This document shows, in pieces, positions 19,606 through 28,725 of a stretch of DNA of 64,000 bases. The DNA comes from Nostoc sp. ATCC 43529. GTDB taxonomy: Bacteria > Cyanobacteriota > Cyanobacteriia > Cyanobacteriales > Nostocaceae. Both the position numbers and the translations under genes were made by a program. The DNA lies in NCBI GenBank assembly GCA_003326205.1, contig LWTK01000105.1, positions 124,001 through 188,000 of the forward strand, in the 5' to 3' direction. Each line of letters opens with the position of its first letter. Within the stretch, counting starts at the first letter, position 1. Below the pieces are notes generated by a model. That model saw nothing but the letters and a program-made list of their open reading frames with translations. It had not been told where the DNA came from and made no database searches.

Positions 19606-22600
19606 ACTGAAGTTATAGTACCTGTATGTTCTTGAAAAGTTTGAAGACACAGCCCTGTAGATACATCCCATAACTTTACGGTTTTGTCTTTACTCCCAGA
19701 AAGAGCAAAGCGACCGTCAGCACTTAAACATACTGAGGTTATAGTTCCTGTATGTCCTTCAAAAGTGCGAAGACAAAGCCCTGTACGCATATCCCATAAC
19801 TTTAAGGTTTTGTCTTCGCTCCCAGAAAGAGCAAAGCGACTATCAGCACTCAAACATACTGAGGTTATAGTTCCTGTATGTCCTGTAAAACTACCAAGCC
19901 ATTCCCATCTATGTACATCCCATAACCTCAAGGTTTTGTTTTCGCTCCCAAAAAGAGCAAAGCGGCCATCAGCACTCAAACATACTGAAGTTATGATGTG
20001 GTGGTGCGTATAAAAACTACGAAGGCAATGCTCAGTAGCTACTTCCCACAATCTAAGACTGCCGTCGCTACCTCCTGAGATAGCTAAACGATTGTCAGCA
20101 CTCAAACATATTGAGGTTACATCTCTTATGTTTCCTCTAAAAGTTTGTAAACAACGTCCAGTAGCCACCTCCCATAGTTTCAGAGTTGTGTCTCTGCTTC
20201 CAGAAAGAACAAAGCGACCATCAACGCTTAAACATATTGAAGTTACCGCTCCTAGATGTCTTTGAAAAGTACGAAGACAAAGCCCAGAGGCTATCTCCCA
20301 CAGTTTTAGGCTTCCATGTGAAGTTCCACAAATAAGATAAGAGTTATCATGACTGAAGCAGGCTGAGGTTACTCTATCAGTATGAGTCGTAGTAAAAGTT
20401 ATACTTTCCCAAATACCTTGTAGTGATTTCCGAGGTAAGCGAGTATACAGACTCATCCAAAGATTTATGGCTTCTGTGAGACGACTGCATCCTGGTTGCG
20501 ATCTTGCTTCCTGAATATGTATAGCAGCTGTTATATAGTCACCTTGTTCATGAGCTATCTGTGCTTGTTTTAATTTATACTCATAAATTTTATTGCTCGA
20601 AATAGCAATTTCAGTTGTTAATATTTGTGATAAATTTAAAGGAGCTATAAAATCATTTTCTAAACAACCTATCGACCATATTTTAGGTTGATTATCCACT
20701 GAAAAAAAGAAGACATAATATTTATTTTGACTCCAAATTTTTGAATTTATAGAAAGCTTAGGTTCTTCAAAAGTACGAAGACAATTCCCTGTTTGAATTT
20801 TCCATGATTTAATAGTTTTGTCTTTACTGCTTGAAAAAACTATACGACAATCTGCACTAAAGCAGACTGAAGTTATAGTGTCTATATGCCCTTCAAAAGT
20901 ACGAATACAATTTCCTGTTTCAACATCCCATAATTTAACAGTTTTATCTTTACTACCTGAAAGAGCTAGACAACTATCTATACTAAAGCAGACTGAAGTT
21001 ACAGTATCTATATGTCCTTCAAAAGTACGAAGGCAATTTGCTGTTTCAACATCCCATAACTTGATAGTTTTATCTTTACTGCCTGAAAGAGCTAGACGGC
21101 TATCTGCACTAAAGCATATAGAGGCTATAGTTTCTGTATGTCCTACAAAAGAACGAAGATAATAAATATTACCAATATCTCCTATAAATAATTCCCATAG
21201 TTCCAAAATGGCAGATGAACTTTGAAAGAGAATGAAGCGGCTATTAGGACTAAAACATCCTGAGTTTGTAATTTCTACATCTTTTTGAGTGTTGCCGACT
21301 TGTGCAATAGATTGACTACTAGAAACATCAATAATCGGATTCCAATATTCCTGTTTGGCAAAAGTACGTAGACAACCTCTTGTAGATACTTTCCAGAGCT
21401 TTAGCACATTATCAGAACTTCCAGAAAGAGCAAAGCGTCCATCATTACTTAAGCACACCAAGTTTATAAATTCTCTCTCATCATGCCCTCGAAAGGCTTT
21501 TAAACAACGCCCTGTAGATAACTCCCAAAGTTCCAGGATACCGTATGAACATCCAAACAAAACAAAATGACTATTGGCACTTAAGCAGGCTGACTTTACA
21601 TGTTTATTGTTATTAAAAGATTTTAATAGTTTTGTTGAGTAAGGTAAACGTTTTTGAGCTAGTGTAAGTACCGTCTTTATTTGTTTATCATCTATTCCCG
21701 ATCTCTGAATATTCTCCAAAATTTTAATTGCAACACTGCAATCATCCCGTTCTAAATGTATCAAAGCTAAAAGAAATTGAACCGTCCAATCGTTTGGAGA
21801 TGATTCCACTAAACGATTTAACATTTCAAGTAGAGTACCATCATTAATATGACCTGAACGCCATAAAACCAACCCGCGATTGTAAGTAGATTCGGGATGC
21901 TGGGGCTGTACTTGTAATGCCTGCTCCCATAGCTGCAAAGCCTCTTTGTGTTTACCCAAGTCAAATAATGAAACTGCTCGGTTATTGAGGCTATCCGCTA
22001 TGTCTTGACCAGTCTGGGGATGCTGCTGTGGGTATGCTTCCCCCGTGACCTGCTGGTAAATTTCTTGCAATTCATTCGCTACTTCCAGCATATCGTGGGG
22101 GCGCTCATCTGGGTTTTCCCGAAAACACCGCCGCAGTAACTGTGCTAACAGAATCGGCATTTGGGGCAAATGAGGATACTCTGAACCTTGTTGTAGATAA
22201 TATTCCAATGCTCCAGCCGCAACAGTACCATGTCGCCAGGTTAGCTCCCCTTGGAACATTTCTAAAACAGATAAAGCCCAACTCCATAAATCGGTACGTC
22301 GTGTCAGGTTGCTTCTATTTGCTTGTTCTGGTGAACAATACGCTGGTGTCATCGCACCACTACCCGCCACTATGAGAGTAACTTCCGATACAGCGTTTGC
22401 TTGTGCCTGTTTCTCTTGGTAATTGGCAATAAAAGATAAAGTTCGTTTATTGGCTAAACCAAAGTCCGTAACTTTCACTACTCCCTCAGCAGTCATCATC
22501 ACGTTAGCAGGCTTGACATCTTGGTGAATCAACCCTTGTTCATGGGCATAATGCAGTCCCCAAGCAAACTGAATTGCAATATCAAGAATCCGTTTTAAGG

Positions 22601-22961
22601 AAGTTTTTGTTTCTCCTGCGTAAAGCCTGCGGGAGTAAATCCAATCATGCAAACTTCCTCCCGCTACAAATTCAGCGGATACCACAGGATTACCATCAAT
22701 GCGTCGCACGTAGTAACAACTTATCGTGTGGGGATGTAAACCCAAATTTACCCAAGTTTCAGCCTCACGTTCAAAGTTTTCCATACCCCCGGCGGCTTGC
22801 ACGATTTCCGGCTTGGGAATTTTGACGGCTAAATCGATATTCCAACCCTGGTGTCGCACTTTATAAACCTTGCCAAAACCCCCCTCTCCAACAATGTCGG
22901 TTACTTTGTACAAGTCCAGAATTAGATCTCCAACCTTCCATTTGGCAGAATTCTGAGGCAT
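19584..22961 (-). CDS. Ser/Thr kinase with TPR and two WD40 blocks, C-terminus truncated
   Basis: The 1125-residue protein starts with a complete kinase domain (GEGGFGKVYKV at 25-35, Lys48, HQDVKPANVMM, VTDFGLANKR). TPR-like repeats follow (about 325-400, LNNRAVSLFDLGKHKEALQLWEQAL), then WD40 repeats in two sets (about 450-740 and 865-1120). Many repeats are near-identical (TSVCLSADSRFALSGSEDKTLKLWD), which favours copy-number change. The last repeat stops abruptly as HTGTITSVCLSIVL, where the others continue ADGRFALSGS, and the DNA passes straight into a different kinase fragment. The propeller therefore lost its end by recombination. Cyanobacterial WD40 kinases of this design are known but poorly characterised. 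The segment SRRLYAGET in the kinase domain coincides with a CTCCTGCG/CCTGCGGGAG palindrome. Confidence 0.88.
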   Translation of the reverse strand: MPQNSAKWKVGDLILDLYKVTDIVGEGGFGKVYKVRHQGWNIDLAVKIPKPEIVQAAGGMENFEREAETWVNLGLHPHTISCYYVRRIDGNPVVSAEFVAGGSLHDWIYSRRLYAGETKTSLKRILDIAIQFAWGLHYAHEQGLIHQDVKPANVMMTAEGVVKVTDFGLANKRTLSFIANYQEKQAQANAVSEVTLIVAGSGAMTPAYCSPEQANRSNLTRRTDLWSWALSVLEMFQGELTWRHGTVAAGALEYYLQQGSEYPHLPQMPILLAQLLRRCFRENPDERPHDMLEVANELQEIYQQVTGEAYPQQHPQTGQDIADSLNNRAVSLFDLGKHKEALQLWEQALQVQPQHPESTYNRGLVLWRSGHINDGTLLEMLNRLVESSPNDWTVQFLLALIHLERDDCSVAIKILENIQRSGIDDKQIKTVLTLAQKRLPYSTKLLKSFNNNKHVKSACLSANSHFVLFGCSYGILELWELSTGRCLKAFRGHDEREFINLVCLSNDGRFALSGSSDNVLKLWKVSTRGCLRTFAKQEYWNPIIDVSSSQSIAQVGNTQKDVEITNSGCFSPNSRFILFQSSSAILELWELFIGDIGNIYYLRSFVGHTETIASICFSADSRLALSGSKDKTIKLWDVETANCLRTFEGHIDTVTSVCFSIDSCLALSGSKDKTVKLWDVETGNCIRTFEGHIDTITSVCFSADCRIVFSSSKDKTIKSWKIQTGNCLRTFEEPKLSINSKIWSQNKYYVFFFSVDNQPKIWSIGCLENDFIAPLNLSQILTTEIAISSNKIYEYKLKQAQIAHEQGDYITAAIHIQEARSQPGCSRLTEAINLWMSLYTRLPRKSLQGIWESITFTTTHTDRVTSACFSHDNSYLICGTSHGSLKLWEIASGLCLRTFQRHLGAVTSICLSVDGRFVLSGSRDTTLKLWEVATGRCLQTFRGNIRDVTSICLSADNRLAISGGSDGSLRLWEVATEHCLRSFYTHHHIITSVCLSADGRFALFGSENKTLRLWDVHRWEWLGSFTGHTGTITSVCLSADSRFALSGSEDKTLKLWDMRTGLCLRTFEGHTGTITSVCLSADGRFALSGSKDKTVKLWDVSTGLCLQTFQEHTGTITSVCLSIVL

Positions 22962-23389
22962 GATGTCTGTTTTCCTTGATGCTGTTGGCTACCCTGTTCT
23001 AGGGTTTGAGCAAGATATTTGTTTCAAACAAAGTTTAAATGCGATCGCTTTTAGTTTATTTTTCTTTATTAGTGCTTTTTAATTTTTTACTTTTGCCTTG
23101 TTCGGTCAGTCGTCAGAATTCAGTTGATATTCTGTTAATTATCTACAGATTGTGCGGAAACAATTTCAGAATATAAGTATAAAAACCACAGATTTATTTA
23201 CATATATTTACTTTCTGCTGTTGAGGTACAAACCTGCTAGATTTGCAAGGTGAGAAACTCATTGATCGAGATTTTTAACTAAATACCAAATTTATCTGAC
23301 TTGCCATCTGTAAAAATAGATGCCACAAATGTATATAAATTCTGCCTGAGAGCCAAGTATACATTTTGGCAAAAATAAAAAGGAAAATT
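22962..23389. other. Divergent intergenic region, no gene seen
   Basis: It holds the promoters of the WD40 kinase gene (leftward) and the AIM24-family gene (rightward). AT-rich; one GCGATCGC at about 23042. No conserved operator was recognised. Confidence 0.5.
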
Positions 23390-24061
23390 ATGGCAATTTT
23401 TGAAGTTATTGAACGAGAAAGTTTACGTTTAGTCAAAGTAACTTTGCAAAACGAAACAGTAAGGACTGAATCTGGTGCTATGTACTATATACATGGCAAC
23501 ATTCAAATGGAATCTAAAGCTCCTTCAGCAGGTGGATTTTTAAAATCTTTAGCCACGGGAGAAAACATTTTCCGTCCTACATATACAGGTACAGGTGAAT
23601 TATATTTAGAGCCTTCTTTATCGGGCTATCACATCTTAGAATTAGACGGTAATGAATGGATTTTAGATAGTGGTGCTTATTGGGCGAGTGATGGAAGTGT
23701 AGAAGTAGGAGTTGAACGAAACAAATTGGTGTCAGGCTTAATTGGTGGGGAGGGCTTGTTTCAAACCAAAGTCAAAGGTAGGGGTAAAGTGGTGATGGTA
23801 GCACAAGGCCCTGTAGAAGTAATCAATTTACGAAATGACCGATTAGTTGTTGATGGAAGTTTTGCGATCGCTCGGACAACCACTTTAAATTATCGCGTTG
23901 AAAAAGCTACCAAATCTTTTTTCGGTTCAATGACCTCTGGTGAATTTCTTGTCAATACTTTTGAAGGAACTGGTACTGTATTGCTGGCTCCTGTACCTTA
24001 TTGGCAAGTCATGATGCTCCGCCAAATTATAGCCGCTATTCCAACACCTTCTAGCAAATAA
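23390..24061 (+). CDS. AIM24-family protein
   Basis: The 223-residue protein has the beta-rich AIM24/TIGR00266 fold. Visible markers are TESGAMYYIHGNIQMES near residue 25, GTGELYLEPSLSGYHILEL near 70, SGLIGGEGLFQTKVKGRGKVVMVAQGP near 115, and a C-terminal GTVLLAPVP. AIM24 proteins are widespread and lack a settled bacterial function; the yeast relative is mitochondrial. I start at ATG 23390 because AAAAAGGA lies just upstream, whereas the TTG eight codons earlier would overlap it. There is no signal peptide. Confidence 0.85.
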   Translation: MAIFEVIERESLRLVKVTLQNETVRTESGAMYYIHGNIQMESKAPSAGGFLKSLATGENIFRPTYTGTGELYLEPSLSGYHILELDGNEWILDSGAYWASDGSVEVGVERNKLVSGLIGGEGLFQTKVKGRGKVVMVAQGPVEVINLRNDRLVVDGSFAIARTTTLNYRVEKATKSFFGSMTSGEFLVNTFEGTGTVLLAPVPYWQVMMLRQIIAAIPTPSSK

Positions 24062-24092
24062 TCATCATTAAGTTGGAGAAGATAAAGAAAAT

Positions 24093-24283
24093 CCAGAATT
24101 CAGAATTCAGAATCCATTAGTGGAGCATTAACGACCACTAATTGTAAGCCAGTAGATTTATTTTATAGGGAACTGAAACTGAGTTATTCAGAGGTTCGCA
24201 AACACGGCAAACTGCTACTCTATCTGTCAGTCCTACAAAATTTATTCATAATTCTGGCTCCTGAATTCTGAATTCTAAATTCT
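24093..24283. repeat. Possible 190-bp element bounded by GAATTCAGAATTC-type inverted repeats
   Basis: CCAGAATTCAGAATTCAGAATC at the left and CTGAATTCTGAATTCTAAATTC at the right are inverted relative to each other and enclose about 145 bases with no open frame. The same GAATTCAGAATTC filler recurs at 35388-35414. It may be a MITE or two independent filler tracts. Confidence 0.45.
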
Positions 24284-24288
24284 ACCTA

Positions 24289-25818
24289 TCACTCATTTCC
24301 AGTTGCGATCGCTCCTGGACTATCGCTAACACTGGCTAATTGCACTGTAAATGTGGAACCTTCGTTGGGTTTACTTTTCACAGAAATAGAACCACCACAG
24401 CGTAATAGCAACTGCTGTACAATTGTTAACCCCAACCCAGCACCACCATGATCGTCAGCTGCTGTTGTTCGCACGCGATAAAAGCGGTCAAAAATCTTGG
24501 GGATTTCGTTCTCAGCAATACCAATACCTGTGTCACGGAATTCTAATTGCACGCGATCGGCTTGAGTGCGGGCACGCACCCAAACTTGACCACCATTGGG
24601 GGTAAACTTAATACTATTGTGCAGCAAATTAATCACAATTTGCCTCAGCCCACCACTGACACACCAAACAGGTGGAAGTTCCGTAGGTACAGTGTAAGCT
24701 AACATAATTCCTTTTTCCTGGGCTACGGGTTGGTAGGTACTGACAACTCCAGGGACAATATCCGAAAGACGCACTGATTCTAAAGTCGTAGCTTCTAAAT
24801 CACGTTCGAGTTGCACAAGATCTAACAAACCAGTAATTAAGGAATTTTGCTGATCGCACTGGGTATTTAACATCTGTAAATAACGTTGTCGCTGCGGTGG
24901 TTTGAGATTAGGCGAATTCAGTAACGAGAGTGCCGTTTTCATATGCGTCAAGGGTATACGTAGTTCCTGACAGACATTTTTCAGATATTCATCTTTTAGT
25001 TGTTCCTTGTTGTGTAACTCTTGATTTTGCTGCTGTAATTTTGTGGTGCGTACTGTGATAATTTGACGATTAATTTCATCTTGGCGCAGGAGTTGTTTTG
25101 CCAATAATTGATTCATCAATGCAGGTTCAGGCACAGTTGGAAAAATAAAATCAGCAGGTATTATTGGAGACGATTCTGGCGTAAGTGCCTGTTGAATACC
25201 ATTTAATACTTGCTGAATTATTCTCCCCTCAACACTAGTAATGATTAACAACGGCTGATTTTTATTAGTAGTTACTTTCCCAGAAGTTTGATTTTTGCGT
25301 TTTTTCAAAGGTCGATGAGCCAAAATTAAACTACAAAACTGGGGAGACAATACCATCAGAAAATTTTCCCGTCGCAGCTGGCTATTGGGTGGTAGATGAA
25401 CGGGGATATGATGGGGGGATGAGGGAGATGAGGAAGACGCAAAGACTGGGAGAGGCGGTGACGCGGAGAGTTCTTTCTTTGCGTCACCGTGTCCCCGTGT
25501 CACAGTGTCCTCTTTACTCACCGTGTCCCCGTGTCCCTGTGTCCCCACATCCTCTTTACTCTCCTCAATTTGGCAAGTATAGATAAGACTAGATGCACCC
25601 ACCGAGGATTGATAACGGGCTAATTCTAATTGCCAAATTTTTTCTGGTGGTAGCTTCACCCATAAAGTGGCTGCAATTTGCTGCTCAATGAGTAAATCAA
25701 TTTGCGCTCTCACCAGAGATAGCAGAGTAGCTGGACTGAGGGACAATGGTTTAGGAGGCGCTTGCACTCCCATAACCAGTTGATAAACAGACAGATCCTT
25801 AGCCAAAGAAACATTCAT
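24289..25818 (-). CDS. Histidine kinase-like protein lacking the phosphoacceptor histidine
   Basis: The 509-residue protein has an N-terminal sensory-type region (1-250), a coiled-coil (about 258-280), an HisKA-like helix and a complete HATPase domain: N-box INLLHNSIKF, FRDTGIGIAENEIPKIFDRFY and GGAGLGLTIVQQLL. In the HisKA motif the usual (S/T)HELRTPL reads CQELRIPL, so Gln284 replaces the histidine. The protein may bind ATP but cannot autophosphorylate at the normal site. Residues about 85-145 (GTQGHGDTVSKEDTVTRGHG and SSSPSSPHH) are the translation of GTGTCCCCGTGTC-type filler at 25390-25555, splitting the sensory region. The gene stands alone with no response regulator nearby. Confidence 0.85.
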   Translation of the reverse strand: MNVSLAKDLSVYQLVMGVQAPPKPLSLSPATLLSLVRAQIDLLIEQQIAATLWVKLPPEKIWQLELARYQSSVGASSLIYTCQIEESKEDVGTQGHGDTVSKEDTVTRGHGDAKKELSASPPLPVFASSSSPSSPHHIPVHLPPNSQLRRENFLMVLSPQFCSLILAHRPLKKRKNQTSGKVTTNKNQPLLIITSVEGRIIQQVLNGIQQALTPESSPIIPADFIFPTVPEPALMNQLLAKQLLRQDEINRQIITVRTTKLQQQNQELHNKEQLKDEYLKNVCQELRIPLTHMKTALSLLNSPNLKPPQRQRYLQMLNTQCDQQNSLITGLLDLVQLERDLEATTLESVRLSDIVPGVVSTYQPVAQEKGIMLAYTVPTELPPVWCVSGGLRQIVINLLHNSIKFTPNGGQVWVRARTQADRVQLEFRDTGIGIAENEIPKIFDRFYRVRTTAADDHGGAGLGLTIVQQLLLRCGGSISVKSKPNEGSTFTVQLASVSDSPGAIATGNE

Positions 25819-26013
25819 GAGTCAAGCACAATAGGGATGAAGCAAAGAAATAATTCTGTCTTCGATTTTCACCTTTATGTGTGCATTTTTTACAAAATCC
25901 CCAAGGTAAGAAACGTGAACAATGAAAAATGGGGCATGAGGAGATGGGGAGATGGGGGGATGAGGGAGTGAGGGAGTGAGGGAGTGAGAGAGAAATAATA
26001 ACCAATGCCCAAT

Positions 26014-26060
26014 GACGCCAGTTGCTTCAAGTCGGCAGAGCCGCCCAACGCACTGGCTCC
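26014..26060 (+). repeat. Dispersed repeat, second copy of the patX insert
   Basis: This intergenic copy matches the element inside patX (3297-3342, opposite orientation) at 40 of 46 positions. It is embedded in GGGGAGATGG / CCCATGCCCC filler between the histidine kinase gene and murE. Confidence 0.75.
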
Positions 26061-26079
26061 CCCATGCCCCATGCCCAAA

Positions 26080-27573
26080 TTAGCCTAGTCTTGCCTGTAA
26101 AGCTTCGCGTGCGTGTTCTCGGTCATCAAAATGGATTTTTTCAGTACCAAGAATTTGGTAGTCTTCGTGACCTTTACCAGCAAGTAATACTCCATCACCG
26201 GGTTGTGCTTGTAAAATAGCGGTACGAATTGCGATCGCCCGATCGCAAATTACCGTTGGCTGCACTGTTTCGGGAATTCCTGCCAAAATATCTTCTAAAA
26301 TCCGTTCTGGGTTTTCGGTACGGGGATTGTCAGATGTCACTACTGCCACATCAGCTAATTCCGCTGCTATTTTACCCATTTTTGGGCGCTTAGTGCGATC
26401 GCGATCGCCGCCACAACCAAAGACACAAATCATTTTTCCAGGTATAAACGGACGCGCAGCTTTCAACAAATTCTCTAGGCTATCTGGAGTATGAGCATAA
26501 TCTACAATCACGCTAATATCTTGCTTAGAAGTAATTTGCACTCGTTCCATCCGACCTGGAACTCCGGGAAATTCAGGTATCACAGATGCCACTAATTGCA
26601 AATCTAAACCTAAGTGTAAAACTGCGCCTACCGCTGCTAAAAGATTTTCTAAATTATATTGACCAACTAAAGGCGATCGAAAAGGTACATTACCTTTTGG
26701 TGTATGCAAAGTTCCGCTGACGCCATTCGGCTCGTAACTTAAGTCACTCATCCATAAATCAGCGCTGTTGTCGTTGACACTATAACTCCAAACTTGTTCT
26801 GGATTCAACGAACCAATTAAGCGCTGACCGTAGGAATCATCAGCGTTAATTATCGCCCGTCCCTTGAGATAATCAGGGCTAAACAACAACGCTTTGGCGG
26901 CAAAATAATCTTCCATATCTCTGTGGTAGTCGAGATGGTCTTGAGTAAGATTACTGAATACCGCAACTTCAAATTTACAACCCAAAACTCGACCTTGTGC
27001 CAAAGCGTGGGAACTAACTTCCATTACTCCAAACTCATTACCAGCATTTACAGCCTCAGCTAGCTGCTGTTGGAGTTCCACCGCAAAGGGAGTCGTGTGG
27101 ACAGCAGTTTGTTCAAAACCAGGCCAACGAGTGTAGAGAGTTCCCATCAAAGCCGTAGCTAGATTAGCTTTAGCCAGCAGAAATTCAATTAAATGGGTAG
27201 TTGTAGTTTTGCCGTTAGTACCAGTTACACCCACTAACTTGAGTTTTTGCCCCGGATAACCGTAAAAAGCGCTGGCTATCTGGGCACAAGCTTGAGTGAT
27301 GTTACTGGCGCTAATTACCACAGCTTCATCTGTGGGAGGATGTTTTTGTGCTGCTTGAGGAGAGATAATTGCTGCCACAGCCCCAGATGCGATCGCACTA
27401 GGCCAAAATTCCCCACCATCGACCCGCGTTCCTGGCATTCCAATAAACAAATCTCCCACACCACAAGCATGGGAATTCGTCTTCAAACCCCTAACTTCTG
27501 CATCCTCCAAAGCTGGATGGCTAGGTAATTGCTCAACACTGTCTATCGCCGTTAGTAATTCCCGCAATTTCAT
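26080..27573 (-). CDS. murE: UDP-N-acetylmuramoyl-tripeptide synthetase
   Basis: MurE adds the third amino acid, meso-diaminopimelate in cyanobacteria, to UDP-MurNAc-L-Ala-D-Glu in the cytoplasm during peptidoglycan synthesis. The 497-residue protein has the three Mur-ligase domains: an N-terminal UDP-binding part (SHACGVGDLFIGMPG), the central ATPase with VTGTNGKTTTTHL near residue 113, and a C-terminal part with DNPRTENP, the meso-DAP-recognising motif of DAP-type MurE. CGGDRDRTKRP precedes it as in the family. The start MKLRELLTAID is typical. The glutaredoxin-like gene lies just downstream of its start region on the same strand, about 50 bases away. Confidence 0.97.
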   Translation of the reverse strand: MKLRELLTAIDSVEQLPSHPALEDAEVRGLKTNSHACGVGDLFIGMPGTRVDGGEFWPSAIASGAVAAIISPQAAQKHPPTDEAVVISASNITQACAQIASAFYGYPGQKLKLVGVTGTNGKTTTTHLIEFLLAKANLATALMGTLYTRWPGFEQTAVHTTPFAVELQQQLAEAVNAGNEFGVMEVSSHALAQGRVLGCKFEVAVFSNLTQDHLDYHRDMEDYFAAKALLFSPDYLKGRAIINADDSYGQRLIGSLNPEQVWSYSVNDNSADLWMSDLSYEPNGVSGTLHTPKGNVPFRSPLVGQYNLENLLAAVGAVLHLGLDLQLVASVIPEFPGVPGRMERVQITSKQDISVIVDYAHTPDSLENLLKAARPFIPGKMICVFGCGGDRDRTKRPKMGKIAAELADVAVVTSDNPRTENPERILEDILAGIPETVQPTVICDRAIAIRTAILQAQPGDGVLLAGKGHEDYQILGTEKIHFDDREHAREALQARLG

Positions 27574-27625
27574 CTTGCGAACCTCGTCACAAACTTTTCT
27601 TGCGCTTATTCTGCATCATTTTTTT

Positions 27626-27898
27626 CTAATTGGCTAAATACTTACGCAACATTTCCTCCAATTGTTGCACGCTAGCACGAGGAGAAGGACGCGGCAAAAG
27701 TTCCTCCGCGTCCTCTGCGCCTCTGCGGTTCGATAAAAAAAGTACCGGCACCTCATACTGATACGCACCAAACCAATCTTCACGAGTCGTAATATCCCGA
27801 ATTTCCAACTCAAAACTGAGATTTTGGATTTGTTCGAGCTTTTCCTGCAAACCCTCACATAAATGACAGCCAGGTTTACTGTATAAAATTAATCGCAT
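27626..27898 (-). CDS. Glutaredoxin-like thioredoxin-fold protein with in-frame repeat
   Basis: The 90-residue protein begins MRLILYSKPGCHLCEGLQ, with a CHLC redox motif at residues 11-14, and has EVPVLFL with the cis-proline expected of the thioredoxin fold. It belongs to the DUF836/glutaredoxin-like group; a thiol-disulfide role is likely but unproven. The stretch NRRGAEDAEELLPRPSPRASV (split here by its position at about 57-77) is unusual for the fold. It is the translation of the CCTCTGCGCCTCTGCGG dispersed repeat at 27700-27735, apparently tolerated in the C-terminal loop. It lies upstream of murE on the same strand and may be cotranscribed with it. Confidence 0.75.
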   Translation of the reverse strand: MRLILYSKPGCHLCEGLQEKLEQIQNLSFELEIRDITTREDWFGAYQYEVPVLFLSNRRGAEDAEELLPRPSPRASVQQLEEMLRKYLAN

Positions 27899-28071
27899 TT
27901 GCTTGTACTAAATTTCCTGATGTCAAAAGAGACGCGATATCTCTCGTCTTCACAAGTCATAATATGCATATTAGTGATACTATTGCTAATTTTGAATTTA
28001 AGAAAAGTCAGAAACTTCTAGTTTACTGAAACTCAGAACAAGCCGTGATTTTGCACAAGGAGATAACGACC

Positions 28072-28635
28072 GTGACTCAAGTCAAATCTCAAATCACACT
28101 AGAAGAATTCCTTGCACTGCCCGGAGGTGAAGGAGATATCACCTACGAATTAGTTGATGGAGAGCTAAAACCCAAAATGTTACCAAAAAGATATCATTCA
28201 AGGCTAACAGGCACAATCTATACACTCCTAAAACTGTGCGTGGAAAATCGCGGTGAGGTTGGTATCGAGTGGGCAGTTACTCTAAAGCGTCAGGGTCGAG
28301 ACTGGGTGCCCATACCAGACTTACTTTATGTATCTTACTCTCGGCTTAGCAGTGACTTAATTGAGGATGAACCTTGTCCCATACCTCCAGACTTAGCTAT
28401 TGAAATTATCTCTCCTGACCAAACTTTTGGAGAAATGAGTGCAAAAGCCACAGATTATCTGAATGCAGGTGTGATGAGAGTTTGGGTTGTAGATCCAAAA
28501 GCGAAAACAGTCACTATTTTTTATCCTGATGCTCGACCTCAAACAAAAAGTGGTGCAGATATTTTAGAAGATTCGCTGCTTGAAGGACTGAAAATTACAG
28601 CTGAACAAATTTTTCAACAAGCAGGAATTTCATAA
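28072..28635 (+). CDS. Uma2-family (DUF820) putative endonuclease
   Basis: Uma2/DUF820 proteins adopt the PD-(D/E)XK nuclease fold and are greatly expanded in cyanobacteria; their biological role is unsettled. The 187-residue protein shows the family path: TLEEFLALPGGEGDITYELVDGEL, then PDLLYVS, PDLAIEIISP with the acidic core, and YLNAGVMRVWVVDP. I choose the GTG at 28072 because AAGGAG lies nine bases before it; a GTG nine codons upstream lacks a ribosome-binding site. Confidence 0.85.
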   Translation: MTQVKSQITLEEFLALPGGEGDITYELVDGELKPKMLPKRYHSRLTGTIYTLLKLCVENRGEVGIEWAVTLKRQGRDWVPIPDLLYVSYSRLSSDLIEDEPCPIPPDLAIEIISPDQTFGEMSAKATDYLNAGVMRVWVVDPKAKTVTIFYPDARPQTKSGADILEDSLLEGLKITAEQIFQQAGIS

Positions 28636-28725
28636 AGAGAGAATTCACTAATTAAAGAGTCAAAATTGGTGAATTTAGCACTCATCAAGGGATGGAGTTT
28701 TAATCAAGAATAATTTTCAGCAATT

